Positions 1 to 11,842 of a stretch of 64,000 nucleotides of DNA are shown piece after piece. The first letter of the stretch is position 1, and every line of letters starts with the position of its first letter. Made by a program: the position numbers and the translations under genes. This DNA comes from Bacillus sp. REN3. GTDB taxonomy: Bacteria > Bacillota > Bacilli > Bacillales > Cytobacillaceae. The DNA is taken from contig NZ_JAERSD010000011.1 of the NCBI RefSeq assembly GCF_017912555.1, positions 78,059 through 142,058 of the forward strand, in the 5' to 3' direction. The notes under the pieces were generated by a model. That model was not told the origin of the DNA. It worked only from the letters and a program-made list of their open reading frames with translations, and made no database searches.

Positions 1-2291
1 TCGGGTTCTTCTTTTTTAACTGCTTCAACAAGTGTTGTCGGGTTCACTTTAATGCCAAGATCGATCACTTCAAATCCATTGTTGCTTAGGATGATGTCTA
101 CCAGGTTCTTGCCGATATCATGGACATCCCCTTTGACAGTAGCGAGCAGGATTTTCCCCTTTGATGAGGTTGAATCGTTTTTTTCCATATGAGGTTCCAA
201 ATAGGAAACCGCTGCTTTCATTACCTCTGCACTCTGGAGGACTTCTGCGACAATCAGCTGATTGTCATTGAACAACCTGCCGACCTCTTTCATGCCATCC
301 ATTAATGGACCGTTGATGATTTCCAGCGGGGCAGGGTAGGCAGCTAATGCGCCATCAAGGTCGGGAAGCAGTCCTTCCTTCGTACCCTCCACCACGTAGT
401 AGGCCAACCGTTCCTCCAGCGTCATATCAGGAATGATCCTTTTTGTTTCTTTCTTCTTGTCCCTGTAAAACTCTGTAAATCCAGCTAAAGCCTGATCACT
501 TGTTTGGAAAAGCAGCTTTTCGGCCATTTTGACTTCTTCGTCACTGATCGAGGCAAACCGCTCAAGCTTCTCCGTGTTGACGATTGCATAATCCAGGCCA
601 GCCTGGGTGCAATGATAGAGAAAAACGGAATTAAGTACCTCACGGCCTACAGGAGGAAGTCCAAAAGAAACATTACTGATCCCAAGGATTGTCTGTGTTT
701 CCGGAAAAGCTTCTTTGATACGCCTGATTCCGTCAACAGTGGCTTTTGCCGAACCGATGTATTGCTGATCACCTGTTCCTACAGGGAAGACAAGCGGGTC
801 AAAGATCAGGTCTTGCGGAGGAACCTTGTATTTATTAACTAATAGATCGTATGAGTGCTTGGCGATTTCCAGTTTCCTGTCGGCTGTGACGCCCATTCCT
901 TCTTCATCAATCGTGCCGACAACGACAGCAGCTCCGTATTGATGTATTAGACGGGCAACGGATTCGAAACGCTCTTCGCCGTCTTCAAGGTTCACGGAGT
1001 TAATGATAGCCTTTCCCTGTATATAGGTGAGTGCTTTTTCAATCACTCTGTCATCTGTCGAATCGATCACAAGTGGCACCTTGACTTTTTTGACTGCCTC
1101 TTTGATGAAAAGCTCCATATCGGCAAGTTCATCCCGGTCGGGATCCGCCAGGCAGATGTCGATTACGTGGGCTCCATTTTTCACCTGGGCTCTTGCGATT
1201 TCCGCTGCTTCCTCAATCTTGCCTTCGGAGATTAAGCGCTTGAATTTACGGGAGCCGATGACATTGGTCCGTTCACCAACCATGATTGGCCGAAGTGTCG
1301 GATCATCATATATGAAAGGCTCGATACCTGAAACCATATGGTATTGATTTTTAACTTTTTTGCGTGGGGGTCGGCTCTCCATCCTTTCTGCCATTGCTTT
1401 TATGTGGTCCGGTGTAGTGCCGCAGCAGCCGCCTACGATGTTCAACCAGCCTTCACCGGCAAAATCGGCAAGCTTTTGTGCAAGTGTGTCTGGTGTCTCA
1501 TGGTAATGCCCATCCTCATCAGGCAGCCCGGCATTTGGGTAACAGCTCACAGCCGAAGAAGCAAGATTGGACAATGAACGCAAGTGCTCCTGCATGAATT
1601 CGGGTCCAGTGGCACAATTCAGGCCAATCGCTATCGGATTCATATGTTTAACAGATATATAGAAGGCCTCGATGGATTGGCCGGCAAGCGTCGTGCCCAT
1701 AGGTTCGATTGTCGCTGATATCATCAATGGGATTTCTTTTCCGCTTTTCCTGAAGGCTCGTTGGATACCAGTGTAGGCTGTCTTGACATTGAGGAGATCC
1801 TGGCTTGTTTCAAGCAAAAGCAAATCGACATTCCCATCAAGAAGGCCTAAAGCCTGTTCTTCATACGCTGCAGACATGGCTTCGAAGGTTGTACCGCCAG
1901 TTACGCTCAGCGTCTTCGTCGTTGGACCCATCGAACCGGCAACAAAACGCGGCCATGCCGGAGAGGAGGCCTGATTTGCAGCCTTTCTTGCGATTTCGGC
2001 AGCGGTTTTATTGATTTCATAAGCTTTTCCGCCTAATTGATATTCATCAAGTACAAGGCTCGTGGCGCCAAAAGTATTCGTTTCAATGATATCTGCTCCG
2101 GCTATTAAATACTGCTGGTGGATTTTTTCGATTACCTGCGGAGCGGTGAGATTCAGGTTCTCGTTACAACCTTCGTAATCTTCGCCGCCAAAATCTTCCG
2201 CAGAAAGATTCGCCTGCTGGAGCATGGTCCCCATGGCACCATCCATGATAAGAATCTTTTTTTCCATCTGTTCAATTAACATAGTTGACAT
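1..2291 (-). CDS. metH: cobalamin-dependent methionine synthase (3' end outside window)
   Basis: Transfers the methyl group of 5-methyltetrahydrofolate to homocysteine through bound cobalamin, in the cytoplasm. About 763 codons lie here and the frame is still open at the left edge, so the C-terminal end of the cobalamin domain and the activation domain are missing. In order: a homocysteine barrel opening with MDGAMGT and carrying the zinc motif GGCCGT near residue 289; a pterin-binding domain with [12 protein letters not shown] near 340; and the cobalamin signature GDVHDIGKN (DxHxxG) near 717. The ATG at 2291 was chosen because GGAGGAAACAAA precedes it. It overlaps the end of yitJ by 20 nt, so it is the last visible gene of the S-box operon. 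Identity is secure. Confidence 0.96.
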   Translation of the reverse strand, partial: MSTMLIEQMEKKILIMDGAMGTMLQQANLSAEDFGGEDYEGCNENLNLTAPQVIEKIHQQYLIAGADIIETNTFGATSLVLDEYQLGGKAYEINKTAAEIARKAANQASSPAWPRFVAGSMGPTTKTLSVTGGTTFEAMSAAYEEQALGLLDGNVDLLLLETSQDLLNVKTAYTGIQRAFRKSGKEIPLMISATIEPMGTTLAGQSIEAFYISVKHMNPIAIGLNCATGPEFMQEHLRSLSNLASSAVSCYPNAGLPDEDGHYHETPDTLAQKLADFAGEGWLNIVGGCCGTTPDHIKAMAERMESRPPRKKVKNQYHMVSGIEPFIYDDPTLRPIMVGERTNVIGSRKFKRLISEGKIEEAAEIARAQVKNGAHVIDICLADPDRDELADMELFIKEAVKKVKVPLVIDSTDDRVIEKALTYIQGKAIINSVNLEDGEERFESVARLIHQYGAAVVVGTIDEEGMGVTADRKLEIAKHSYDLLVNKYKVPPQDLIFDPLVFPVGTGDQQYIGSAKATVDGIRRIKEAFPETQTILGISNVSFGLPPVGREVLNSVFLYHCTQAGLDYAIVNTEKLERFASISDEEVKMAEKLLFQTSDQALAGFTEFYRDKKKETKRIIPDMTLEERLAYYVVEGTKEGLLPDLDGALAAYPAPLEIINGPLMDGMKEVGRLFNDNQLIVAEVLQSAEVMKAAVSYLEPHMEKNDSTSSKGKILLATVKGDVHDIGKNLVDIILSNNGFEVIDLGIKVNPTTLVEAVKKEEP

Positions 2292-4134
2292 TTTGTTTCC
2301 TCCTTAAGAGAAGGCTGCTGTATTCATTGGCATGGCTTGCCAGTTCAACCGTCATCTCGTAGTTCATGAAAGGGGTGATCAAGTAAATGCCGTTAAAAAG
2401 TTCTGATGCAGCCTCGATCAGACCTTTCGTAATGGCGATCCCTTCGCGCTTGGATTGGACTGGTTCATTATTGAATTTCGCCATTATGTCAAGGATATCC
2501 TGTGAAATTTTGATTCCCGGGACTTCGTTATGCAAGAATTCCGCGTTCCTGCTGCTTGTCAGCGGCATCAGTCCAATATAGACCGGAGTGACGAGGTGTT
2601 TGGTCGCTTCATATACTTCAAGCAGCAGTTTCTCTGAATAAACCGGCTGGGTAATGAAATAGTCCGCTCCGCAGTTTATTTTCTTCTCCATCCGGGCAAC
2701 TGCCTTATCAATCGAACGGACATTGGGATTGAAAGCAGCGCCAATTGAAAAAGCGCCTTTCTGGCCAAGGTCTTTTCCAGAATAGGATAATCCTTCATTG
2801 AATTGCTTGATCATTTCAATCAGTTCAAATGACGAGACGTCAAAGACGGACGAAGCTCCCGGGAAGTCGCCGACTCGCGCAGGATCTCCGGTGATGGCAA
2901 GCACATCATGCAGGCCAAGCGTGTGGAGGCCCATTAAATGCGACTGCAGGCCAATGATGTTTCGGTCGCGGCAAGTCAGGTGGACCAGCGGCCTGAGACC
3001 TACATTTTCTTTGACAAGATGGCCGATTGCGGCATTGGAAATTCTCGGAGAGGCAAGGGAATTGTCTGCCAAGGTCAATGCATCGATCCCGGCTTGCTTC
3101 AGTGCATTTGCTCCGGAAAAAAATCTGGTTGTATCCAATTTTCGCGGAGAATCAAGTTCAACAATGACTGACGGCCGTTTCTTTACAATTTCCTGAAGGG
3201 GCGCTGTTGTTCTTTTAATCTCTCTCGATTGGATGATCATTTTTTCTTTTTGGTGCAGGACCTTTTTTTCTGCTAAAGGATGAACACCCTTTAGCTTGTC
3301 TGCAAATGCTTTTATGTGTTCTGGTGTAGTACCGCAGCATCCGCCGATCAGCCGGACTCCCTGGCTGCGGAATTTCACCGCTGATTTCCTGAAATATTCA
3401 GGGGATCCTTCGAAATGGAACCTTCCGTCTGTATAAGAGGGGAGGCCGGCATTCGGATACGCGGAAAGGAAAGCACTCTTTGGGATTTCAGCCTGTTCAA
3501 GGCTGGCAATCATATGATGCGGACCAAGACGGCAGTTTAGCCCAACAACATCAGCACCTAATTGATCCAAGCTTTCAAAGGCTTTCTTAACAGGAGTTCC
3601 GTCCTGCAGGATCCCGACTTCCTGAAGAGAAATCTGGGCAATGATAGGCAAGTCAGTTTCCTTCCTGGCGATTTTTAATAGTGTCTCAATTTCCTCCAAG
3701 TCGTAAAAAGTTTCAAGGATCAACCCATCGATTCCTTCCAGGAGAAGACAGTATAGCTGTTCACGAAAGCTCCGCTTGATTTCCTCAAGAGGGATGGCAG
3801 ATGGCTTGAATCCACGGGAACCTCCAATGGTTCCCAATACATAAGCGTTGTCACCAGCAGCCTGGCGCGCCAGACGGATGGCAGTACTATTAATCTCCTT
3901 TACATGGTCTTCCAGGCCGTATCTTTGAAGCTTTATATAATTTGCTGCGTACGTATTTGTCTGGATCAAGTCAGCCCCCGCTTCAACATAGGCTTGGTGG
4001 ATGCCGATAATCTCCTGCGGATGGGATACATTCAACTCTTCAAAGCAAGTCCCGGTTCCGAACGAGTAAAGGAGGGTTCCCATTGCACCATCTGCTATTA
4101 AAATCTCATTCTGCAATCTTTCCAGGAAGCTCAT
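2272..4134 (-). CDS. yitJ: bifunctional homocysteine S-methyltransferase / 5,10-methylenetetrahydrofolate reductase
   Basis: 620 aa fusion. The N-terminal half is a homocysteine S-methyltransferase barrel ([10 protein letters not shown] at the start, zinc-binding [10 protein letters not shown] near 270). The C-terminal half, from about 330, is a MetF-like FAD-dependent reductase ([22 protein letters not shown]) that supplies 5-methyl-THF. The arrangement matches B. subtilis YitJ. A GTG nine bases upstream also opens the frame, but the ATG at 4134 sits seven bases after AAGGAGTG and makes a 4-nt ATGA overlap with metC, so it is the likely start. It lies between metC and metH, which fits supply of methyl groups to methionine synthase. 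Expression should follow the upstream SAM riboswitch. Confidence 0.95.
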   Translation of the reverse strand: MSFLERLQNEILIADGAMGTLLYSFGTGTCFEELNVSHPQEIIGIHQAYVEAGADLIQTNTYAANYIKLQRYGLEDHVKEINSTAIRLARQAAGDNAYVLGTIGGSRGFKPSAIPLEEIKRSFREQLYCLLLEGIDGLILETFYDLEEIETLLKIARKETDLPIIAQISLQEVGILQDGTPVKKAFESLDQLGADVVGLNCRLGPHHMIASLEQAEIPKSAFLSAYPNAGLPSYTDGRFHFEGSPEYFRKSAVKFRSQGVRLIGGCCGTTPEHIKAFADKLKGVHPLAEKKVLHQKEKMIIQSREIKRTTAPLQEIVKKRPSVIVELDSPRKLDTTRFFSGANALKQAGIDALTLADNSLASPRISNAAIGHLVKENVGLRPLVHLTCRDRNIIGLQSHLMGLHTLGLHDVLAITGDPARVGDFPGASSVFDVSSFELIEMIKQFNEGLSYSGKDLGQKGAFSIGAAFNPNVRSIDKAVARMEKKINCGADYFITQPVYSEKLLLEVYEATKHLVTPVYIGLMPLTSSRNAEFLHNEVPGIKISQDILDIMAKFNNEPVQSKREGIAITKGLIEAASELFNGIYLITPFMNYEMTVELASHANEYSSLLLRRKQNVNYVN

Positions 4135-5315
4135 TTGAAACACTCCTTATTGCGTGATAATTGTTTGCCGGCTTCAAGGGCCTGCTTGATGTCACGGATC
4201 AAATCCCCCGGATCCTCCAGGCCTACAGAAAGCCGGAGAAGGGTACTGCTTATGCCTCTCCTTGTCCTCTCGGATTCCGGCATTGAAGCATGGGACATTT
4301 TTGCCGGATAAGAGAGGATACTTTCGACGGCGCCGAGGCTGACTGCGAAAACAGGCAGTTTCAAATGATGGATGAAAGGTCGCAGCATTTCGTCCGTTTT
4401 TAGCTCGAACGAAAGAATTGCACCAGGACCGTGTGCTTGCTCTGCCTGTAATCGCTGCTGGGGATGTCCCTCCAGGCCTGGGTAGTAAACTTTTTCGATT
4501 TCGGGTTCGTTCGCTAAGAAGCTGGCAATCCTTCTGGCACTTTCCTGAGATTGTCTCATCCTTATAGATAGTGTCTTGATTCCTCTCATAACAAGCCAGG
4601 CATCCTGGACGCCGAGGACTGCGCCGAATGCGTTTTGCAAAGAATAAAGTTTGTCAGCAAGGGATTCATCTTTCACAACAGCCAGACCTGCTACCGTATC
4701 GCTATGTCCTGATAAAAACTTTGTTGCGCTGTGAAGGACCAAATCCGCTCCCAAATGAAGGGGACGCTGGAGATAGGGTGTCATGAATGTATTATCGACG
4801 AACATGAGGGCGCCATTCTCTTTTGCAAGCCTGCTGATGGCCTGGATGTCAGTCACTTTCAGCAACGGGTTCGAAGGTGTTTCGGCAAAAATCAAAGAGG
4901 TATTCGGCCTGATTGCAGCCTTGACAGCTTCGAGGTCTGTCATGTCCACAAAGGTGTGGTCTATTCCGAAGCGGGCGAGGACCTGGTTCACCATCCTATA
5001 TGTTCCGCCATACACATCCTCGGTTACGACGACATGATCACCCTGTGACAGAAGGAGGAAGGCTGTCGAGATCGCAGCCATTCCCGAAGAAAAAGCGAAG
5101 CCCCTCGAGCCGCCTTCTAGTTCCACGATGATTCCCTCCAAGGCTTCTCGTGTCGGGTTCAAGCTTCGGCTGTAATCATATTTCCCAAAGTTGTCGACCG
5201 AAGATTGATGGAAGGTGGAGGCATGATGGACCGGGACACTTACCCCGCCTGTTGTTCTATCGATCTTATACTTGTTATGAAGCAGCTGCGTTTCGAAAGA
5301 ATAGGAATCTGTCAT
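4131..5315 (-). CDS. metC: cystathionine beta-lyase, PLP-dependent
   Basis: 394 aa enzyme of the Cys/Met metabolism PLP family, cleaving cystathionine to homocysteine, pyruvate and ammonia. Visible are the PLP phosphate-binding region FSSGMAA near 77, the cofactor-contacting [13 protein letters not shown] near 172, and the Schiff-base lysine in [12 protein letters not shown] near 195. The C-terminal [11 protein letters not shown] is typical of the family. The start overlaps the end of metI by 4 nt, indicating translational coupling. MetC is assigned over gamma-synthase because the preceding paralogue looks like MetI, the same order as in B. subtilis metI-metC; the two families are hard to separate by eye, so substrate preference is an inference. 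Confidence 0.92.
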   Translation of the reverse strand: MTDSYSFETQLLHNKYKIDRTTGGVSVPVHHASTFHQSSVDNFGKYDYSRSLNPTREALEGIIVELEGGSRGFAFSSGMAAISTAFLLLSQGDHVVVTEDVYGGTYRMVNQVLARFGIDHTFVDMTDLEAVKAAIRPNTSLIFAETPSNPLLKVTDIQAISRLAKENGALMFVDNTFMTPYLQRPLHLGADLVLHSATKFLSGHSDTVAGLAVVKDESLADKLYSLQNAFGAVLGVQDAWLVMRGIKTLSIRMRQSQESARRIASFLANEPEIEKVYYPGLEGHPQQRLQAEQAHGPGAILSFELKTDEMLRPFIHHLKLPVFAVSLGAVESILSYPAKMSHASMPESERTRRGISSTLLRLSVGLEDPGDLIRDIKQALEAGKQLSRNKECFK

Positions 5316-6424
5316 ACTTCAACCTCCTGAAGCGCTTTTTGAAAGGCGCTCTCCAAATCGGCAATCAAATCAACCGCATCTTCAATACCGACCGAGAAGC
5401 GCAGCAGACGATCACAAACCCCGTTTTTTTCACGTGCATCTTTCGGAATATCCGCATGGGTCTGCGTGGCTGGATATGTAATGAAACTCTCGACTCCTCC
5501 CAGGCTTTCGGCAAATGTGATGATATCCAGGCTTTGCAAGAACGGATTGACGATTGAAGGGGAGACGACCCTGAAGGAAACCATCCCGCCCCTGCCCGGG
5601 TAAAGAACATCCGTTACCGCATCATGGGCTTTTAAATAATCCACCAATTGTTTCGCATTCCGTTCATGGCGCTCCATTCTCAAGGACAATGTCTTCATCC
5701 CTCGAAGAAGGAGCCAGGAATCGAACGGGCTGAGCACGGCTCCTCCGCCATTATGGTGAAGGAAGAGGGCTTCGGCTAATTCCGAACCTTTGACGGCAAT
5801 CAATCCTGCTAGGACGTCATTATGTCCGCCAAGGTATTTCGTTCCAGAGTGAACCACGATGTCTGCCCCCAATGTAAGAGGCTTTTGCAGCAACGGGGTG
5901 TAAAAAGTGTTGTCAACAATCAATAGGAGTCCATTTGCTTTGGCGATTTCAGAAATCTCGGCAATATCTGCTTGTTCCATTAGCGGATTGGTAGGAGTCT
6001 CTACGAAAATCGCTTTTGTTTTAGGTGTTATCACGGATAAGACTTCCGCAAGGTCGGCCAGGTCCGTATAAATACAGTTCAATCCCCATTTTTTAAAGCT
6101 TTGTTCCAAAAGTCTGTATGTTCCGCCGTATAAATCTTTGGAAACAATCCATTCATCTCCGTTGCCAAATAATGAGAGAATGGTCGAGATAGCCGCCATT
6201 CCTGAGCTGCAAGCAAAGCCGCGATCGCCCCCCTCGAGATCCGCAATCGCTTGTTCCAGGATTTCACGTGTAGGGTTGCCTGTACGAATATAGTCGTATC
6301 CGCTCGATTGCCCAATCCCTTCATGCCGATAGGCCGTTGTCATGTAAATGGGTGGACTGACCGTTCCTGTCAGCGTTTCACTCCTGTTCCCAAGCTGTGC
6401 CAATCTCGTGTTGGTTTTTACCAC
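5312..6424 (-). CDS. metI: cystathionine gamma-synthase / O-acetylhomoserine thiolyase
   Basis: 370 aa PLP enzyme, first gene of the methionine operon; joins an activated homoserine ester with cysteine (or sulfide) to give cystathionine (or homocysteine). Family marks are ACSSGMAA, VDNTFYTPLLQKP and the PLP lysine in HSGTKYLGGHND; it ends with the same SVGIEDAVDLI signature as its paralogue metC. A GTG at 6424 lies eight bases after AGGAG and is preferred over the GTG at 6433, which falls inside that binding site. The SAM riboswitch lies about 160 bases upstream in the same orientation, so high S-adenosylmethionine should stop transcription before this gene. Confidence 0.92.
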   Translation of the reverse strand: MVKTNTRLAQLGNRSETLTGTVSPPIYMTTAYRHEGIGQSSGYDYIRTGNPTREILEQAIADLEGGDRGFACSSGMAAISTILSLFGNGDEWIVSKDLYGGTYRLLEQSFKKWGLNCIYTDLADLAEVLSVITPKTKAIFVETPTNPLMEQADIAEISEIAKANGLLLIVDNTFYTPLLQKPLTLGADIVVHSGTKYLGGHNDVLAGLIAVKGSELAEALFLHHNGGGAVLSPFDSWLLLRGMKTLSLRMERHERNAKQLVDYLKAHDAVTDVLYPGRGGMVSFRVVSPSIVNPFLQSLDIITFAESLGGVESFITYPATQTHADIPKDAREKNGVCDRLLRFSVGIEDAVDLIADLESAFQKALQEVEV

Positions 6425-6531
6425 TGAAATCACTCCTGACGTTTTCTGATTCTTTTACGTTACGGCCATGTTTTGACTGTGGATTTCCCCACCAGGGATT
6501 ATGCTTGGCTGCTTCGAAGCATCCAGCACAA

Positions 6532-6565
6532 AATAAAAAAGCCTTCTATAAGAAGAAGACTTTGA
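6532..6565 (-). terminator. intrinsic terminator of the SAM riboswitch
   Basis: On the minus strand AAAGTCTTCT and AGAAGGCTTT pair around TCTTAT, followed by TTTTTATTTTG. It lies between the S-box aptamer and metI. The 5' arm of the stem lies close to the aptamer's 3' flank, so antiterminator pairing is the expected switch. Confidence 0.88.
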
Positions 6566-6585
6566 TGGTGTACTCTCGAGTCATT

Positions 6586-6698
6586 CTTCTTATCTGCCAA
6601 GTTTAGAAACTTGCTGGAATTAGCACCTTTTCAACCTTGTGGGCTGTCGGTTGCTGAAGCATCCAAGGGCCAGAACCCTCCGCTTCTCTTGATAAGAA
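6586..6698 (-). promoter_or_regulatory. SAM (S-box) riboswitch aptamer
   Basis: The minus strand reads CTTATCAAGAGAAG, then GGAGGG, TGGCCC, GCTTCAGCAACC, AAGGTGCTAATTCCAGC and finally GCAGATAAGAAG, which closes helix P1 with the first block. These are the conserved S-box blocks in the right order. It precedes metI-metC-yitJ-metH and a terminator, so S-adenosylmethionine binding should switch off the methionine operon. P1 boundaries are placed by eye to within a few bases. Confidence 0.96.
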
Positions 6699-6786
6699 AT
6701 GATAGAATTATTAAATTTCTCTAAATATTACATGCAATATAGGTGAATGTCAATTGTTTTTTTAAAGCGGTAAAGCGATAAAGGCA

Positions 6787-6817
6787 GAGGAGAGTATCCA
6801 AATGGAAACTCTCCTCT
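6787..6817 (-). terminator. hairpin downstream of the M4 protease
   Basis: GAGGAGAGT and ACTCTCCTC form a 9-bp stem just past the stop of the minus-strand protease gene. The T-run after it is short and interrupted, so termination strength is uncertain. Confidence 0.7.
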
Positions 6818-6824
6818 TTTATCA

Positions 6825-8540
<1,716 letters not shown>

Positions 8541-8656
8541 TCAGAAGATTTCAATAAGATTTTTTTAAAAAAAAGAAATAAAGTCCTTAAGTAGGATAAT
8601 TATAGAAAATATTTCAAATCGGGTTATGAAGGAATAATCATTAAAATCAGAATTTA

Positions 8657-8684
8657 TTGACTAATCTGTAAATATCTTTATAGT
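8657..8684 (+). promoter_or_regulatory. candidate SigA promoter of cstA
   Basis: TTGACT, a 16-base spacer, then TATAGT, about 40 bases before the cstA start codon. The rest of the 8460-8723 interval is AT-rich and shows no gene; it must also hold the promoter of the divergent protease. Confidence 0.55.
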
Positions 8685-8723
8685 ATTAACAGTAGCACCA
8701 ACTTATAAGAGGGGGTAACAAAA

Positions 8724-10466
8724 ATGAATTCGCTTTGGCTAGCTGTGACAGGAATGATTGTCTTTGCCATCGGCTATCGTTTTTATTCGAAATGGGTAGC
8801 TGAAAAAATCTATCGGCTTGATCCAAACTTCGTAACTCCGGCACATCAGTATTCAGATGGGGTGGATTTTGTTCCAACAAAAAGGATAATCCTTTGGGGA
8901 CACCATTTCACTTCAGTTGCCGGTGCAGCGCCGATTGTAGGACCGGCAATCGCTGTCTATTGGGGATGGCTCCCGGCATTCCTTTGGGTAATACTTGGAA
9001 CGGTGTTCGCAGCGGGAGTCCATGATTTCGGGACGCTCGTCCTATCCGTACGGAATAAAGGGCAGTCTGTCGGGACGATTACAAGCAAACTGATTGGAAA
9101 ACGGGCAAAAATCATGTTCTTATTCATCATTTTAATACTCGTTTTAATGGTTAACGCCGTATTTGCATGGGTTATTGCCAATCTTTTCGTTCAATTTCCT
9201 GCTAGTGTCCTCTCCGTATTCATCCAAATCCCGCTCGCAATCTGGATTGGATATGCAGTTTATAAGCGAAAAAAGGGAATGCTGCTTCCATCCCTGGTCG
9301 CGCTTGCTGTTATGTATGGAGCAGCTGTTCTGGCCAGCAGGGTTCCTGCGCTTCAAATTGACCTCGTTAAATATTTTGGAGGACCGGACCAAACGGTATT
9401 GTTCGGACTGAATGGTGTGTCCATGGCATTCTTTGTTTGGATTATTGTCCTGATGGTGTATTGCTATATTGCATCCACGCTTCCCGTTTGGAAACTCCTG
9501 CAGCCTCGGGATTATATCAATTCCCATCAGCTTGTTGTAGGCTTGTTCATTTTATATGCGGGTTTGATATTCCTTCAGCCAAAGGTCACTGCGCCTGCCA
9601 TTAACGGATCTGCGGCGGATGTATCCTGGTTTCCGCTATTGTTTATCACGGTTGCCTGCGGAGCGATTTCAGGGTTCCATGGGCTTGTTTCTTCTGGAAC
9701 ATCGTCGAAGCAGCTTGAAAAGGAAACTGATGCAAGATTTGTTGGCTACTTAGGCGCGGTTGGTGAAGGGGTTCTCGCTTTGATCGCCATTATTGCGGTC
9801 GTGACGGTATTTGCAACGAAAGCGGATTTCTCTGCAGCTTATGGAAGCTTTGCTGCAGCAAGTTCTGGCGGTCTTGGAAATTTCATCAACGGTGCAGCCC
9901 AGCTTGCAACAGGTATCCTCATCCCGGCCGATATCGCAAGGACAATTGTTTCCATCATTGTTGTCAGTTTCGCGGCAACTTCTCTTGATACCTCTGTCCG
10001 GTTAATGCGCTATATCATCGCTGAAATCGGAAGCGAGTATAAGATCCAGGCACTGACAAAGACGCACGTTGCCACAACTGTAGCAGTTGTATCCAGTGCC
10101 GCACTTGTTCTATTGCCAAAAGGGCCAAATGGTTTCGGTTCAGGGGGATATTTGCTCTGGCCGCTGTTCGGAACGAGCAATCAGCTTCTGGCGGGCGTCA
10201 GCTTGCTGCTGATCTCCATCTGGCTGAAAAGACAGGGCAGGAATTATCTTGTTACCTTCATCCCTATGGTGTTCGTCTTCTTTATGACGTTATGGGCACT
10301 GATTCAGCAGGTCGCCTTCCAATGGTCAGGATATGGGAGCGGCGAGGTCAATATGCTCCTGTTTGTCCTTGGCGGAATGATCCTGATTTTCGTCTTCTGG
10401 ATCATTCTTGAGGCGGTTGCTGCCCTTACCCGGAACAACCCGCCGCAATTGACAAAAGACATGTAG
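8724..10466 (+). CDS. cstA: carbon starvation protein A, peptide/pyruvate transporter family
   Basis: 580 aa polytopic membrane protein of the CstA family. Typical marks are an N-terminal FYSKWVAEKIYRLD, the loop WGHHFTSVAGAAPIVGPAIA (residues about 55-75), GVHDFGTLVLSVRNKGQSV, and GFHGLVSSGTSSKQL in the middle. It has about 14-16 hydrophobic segments. In E. coli CstA and BtsT take up peptides or pyruvate with a small partner protein (YbdD/YjiX); the same kind of small CC-ending gene follows here. The start has AGAGGGGG eight bases upstream. Transport substrate in this organism is not deducible from sequence. Confidence 0.95.
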   Translation: MNSLWLAVTGMIVFAIGYRFYSKWVAEKIYRLDPNFVTPAHQYSDGVDFVPTKRIILWGHHFTSVAGAAPIVGPAIAVYWGWLPAFLWVILGTVFAAGVHDFGTLVLSVRNKGQSVGTITSKLIGKRAKIMFLFIILILVLMVNAVFAWVIANLFVQFPASVLSVFIQIPLAIWIGYAVYKRKKGMLLPSLVALAVMYGAAVLASRVPALQIDLVKYFGGPDQTVLFGLNGVSMAFFVWIIVLMVYCYIASTLPVWKLLQPRDYINSHQLVVGLFILYAGLIFLQPKVTAPAINGSAADVSWFPLLFITVACGAISGFHGLVSSGTSSKQLEKETDARFVGYLGAVGEGVLALIAIIAVVTVFATKADFSAAYGSFAAASSGGLGNFINGAAQLATGILIPADIARTIVSIIVVSFAATSLDTSVRLMRYIIAEIGSEYKIQALTKTHVATTVAVVSSAALVLLPKGPNGFGSGGYLLWPLFGTSNQLLAGVSLLLISIWLKRQGRNYLVTFIPMVFVFFMTLWALIQQVAFQWSGYGSGEVNMLLFVLGGMILIFVFWIILEAVAALTRNNPPQLTKDM

Positions 10467-10523
10467 AATGAATGGGAGACCGGGCTTCCGGTCTCTATTG
10501 CCATTTAGGAAGGGGGAGTCACC

Positions 10524-10787
10524 ATGGGTTTTATCGATCAATTGAAGCGGGTTGTTTCCCTCTATGATGAAATCCTTAAACAGCCTCATAAAATGGAACT
10601 GGCGCGGGAACTCCGTGATGAAGAAGATCTGTTCATGCTTCTTTGCTTTTCTGAGTTGCTAGGTCTTCCGAATCCGGCTTTTTATTATACATTGGAGCTT
10701 TATCCGGCTATTGTTGAACGTTTCCATGATTGGCATTTGCGTGCAGGCATGGAAAAATCCCCGCTTGATGGGATTCGGTGCTGTTAG
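10524..10787 (+). CDS. small cory-CC-star type protein ending in Cys-Cys
   Basis: 87 aa soluble, acidic/helical protein whose last residues are GIRCC-stop. Such proteins are called cory-CC-star proteins because of the terminal Cys-Cys, and E. coli YbdD/YjiX, partners of CstA/BtsT, also end in RCC. RBS GGAAGGGGGAG lies seven to eight bases before the ATG. It sits between cstA and the ArsA-type ATPase, only 10 bases from the latter. The paired terminal cysteines suggest a metal- or redox-linked role, but that is inference; function is unproven. Confidence 0.88.
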   Translation: MGFIDQLKRVVSLYDEILKQPHKMELARELRDEEDLFMLLCFSELLGLPNPAFYYTLELYPAIVERFHDWHLRAGMEKSPLDGIRCC

Positions 10788-10797
10788 GAGTGACAAT

Positions 10798-11751
10798 ATG
10801 AAGATAACGGAAAATAAGATCTATTTTATTGGGGGAAAGGGAGGTGTCGGAAAGAGCACGACATCAGCAGCAATCGCTTTATTGCTATCAGGACAAGGGA
10901 AAAAAGTCCTTCTCGTTTCCACTGATCCAGCCCATAATACAGGGGATATATTTCATGCTGATTTTAGCGGCGGAAAGGTAGTCGAGGTTTCCAAACGGCT
11001 TGATGTTCTTGAAATTGACTCGGAAGTGGAATCAAGGAAGTATATAAGCAGTGTTAAAGGGAATCTGAAGGGGCTTGTAAAAGCAACAATGATGGAGGAA
11101 GTGAATCGGCAGATCGATATGGCTGCTTCCACTCCTGGAGCAGAGGAAGCAGCCCTGTTTGACAGGATTACTTCTTTGATTCTTGAAGAAAAAACAAATT
11201 ATGATGCGATTGTTTTTGATACCGCCCCAACTGGCCACACAATCAGACTATTGACGCTGCCTGAATTGATGGGTGTTTGGATGGACGGCCTTCTTGAACG
11301 GCGCAGGAAAGTGAACGAGAATTATGCCCAATGGATGAATGATGGCGAGCCAGTGGAAGATCCATTATATGAAAAGCTGAACGAAAGGAAGAATCGTTTT
11401 AAAAAGGTACGTCATATCTTGCTCGATGAAAATCAAACAGAGTATATTTTCGTACTGAATGCAGAAAGGCTGCCGATCATTGAAACAAGGAAAGCGATTG
11501 AAACACTTGATCAGCATGGAATCCTTGTCAACACGGTAATCATCAACAAGGTCATTCCTGATGAAGCCGATGGTGGATTCATGGAAAAAAGGAGAGCGAA
11601 CGAGCGAATCTACCTGGCAGATATCGACCATACTTTCAAATCACAAAAGAGATTCTATCTCCCATTGCTTGATCAGGATATTTCCTCCCGTTCTGTTCTT
11701 GAAAAAATATCAGAAATACTTGGCAGCCAGGTTAACGAAGTAAAGGCATGA
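10798..11751 (+). CDS. ArsA-family ATPase (P-loop, MinD/GET3-like)
   Basis: 317 aa cytoplasmic ATPase. The deviant Walker A GGKGGVGKST lies at residues 11-20, followed by STDPAHNTGD, the switch DTAPTGHTIRLL near 140, and INKVIPDE late in the protein. These are hallmarks of the ArsA/Get3 group, but there are no ars genes nearby. The ATG at 10798, after TTAGGAG, was chosen over an in-frame upstream ATG at 10711 that lies inside the preceding gene. It is the third gene of the cstA transcript and ends at a terminator. It probably works with the CC-ending protein rather than in arsenite export. Confidence 0.93.
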   Translation: MKITENKIYFIGGKGGVGKSTTSAAIALLLSGQGKKVLLVSTDPAHNTGDIFHADFSGGKVVEVSKRLDVLEIDSEVESRKYISSVKGNLKGLVKATMMEEVNRQIDMAASTPGAEEAALFDRITSLILEEKTNYDAIVFDTAPTGHTIRLLTLPELMGVWMDGLLERRRKVNENYAQWMNDGEPVEDPLYEKLNERKNRFKKVRHILLDENQTEYIFVLNAERLPIIETRKAIETLDQHGILVNTVIINKVIPDEADGGFMEKRRANERIYLADIDHTFKSQKRFYLPLLDQDISSRSVLEKISEILGSQVNEVKA

Positions 11752-11777
11752 AAAAGCAGTCGGAAGGCTGCTTTTTT
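11752..11777 (+). terminator. terminator after cstA-CC-arsA operon
   Basis: AAAAGCAG and CTGCTTTTTT pair around a short loop directly after the ATPase stop codon. Confidence 0.9.
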
Positions 11778-11842
11778 GCTACTTCCAATCCAGTTGGCCA
11801 AATTTCGTGATATAGTAATGTACGGGTTTGGGGGGAGCAGTG

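Noticed and set aside
10798..11751. Arsenite efflux ATPase function for the ArsA-like gene
   Set aside because: No arsB, arsD or arsR nearby; context is cstA and a CC-ending protein.
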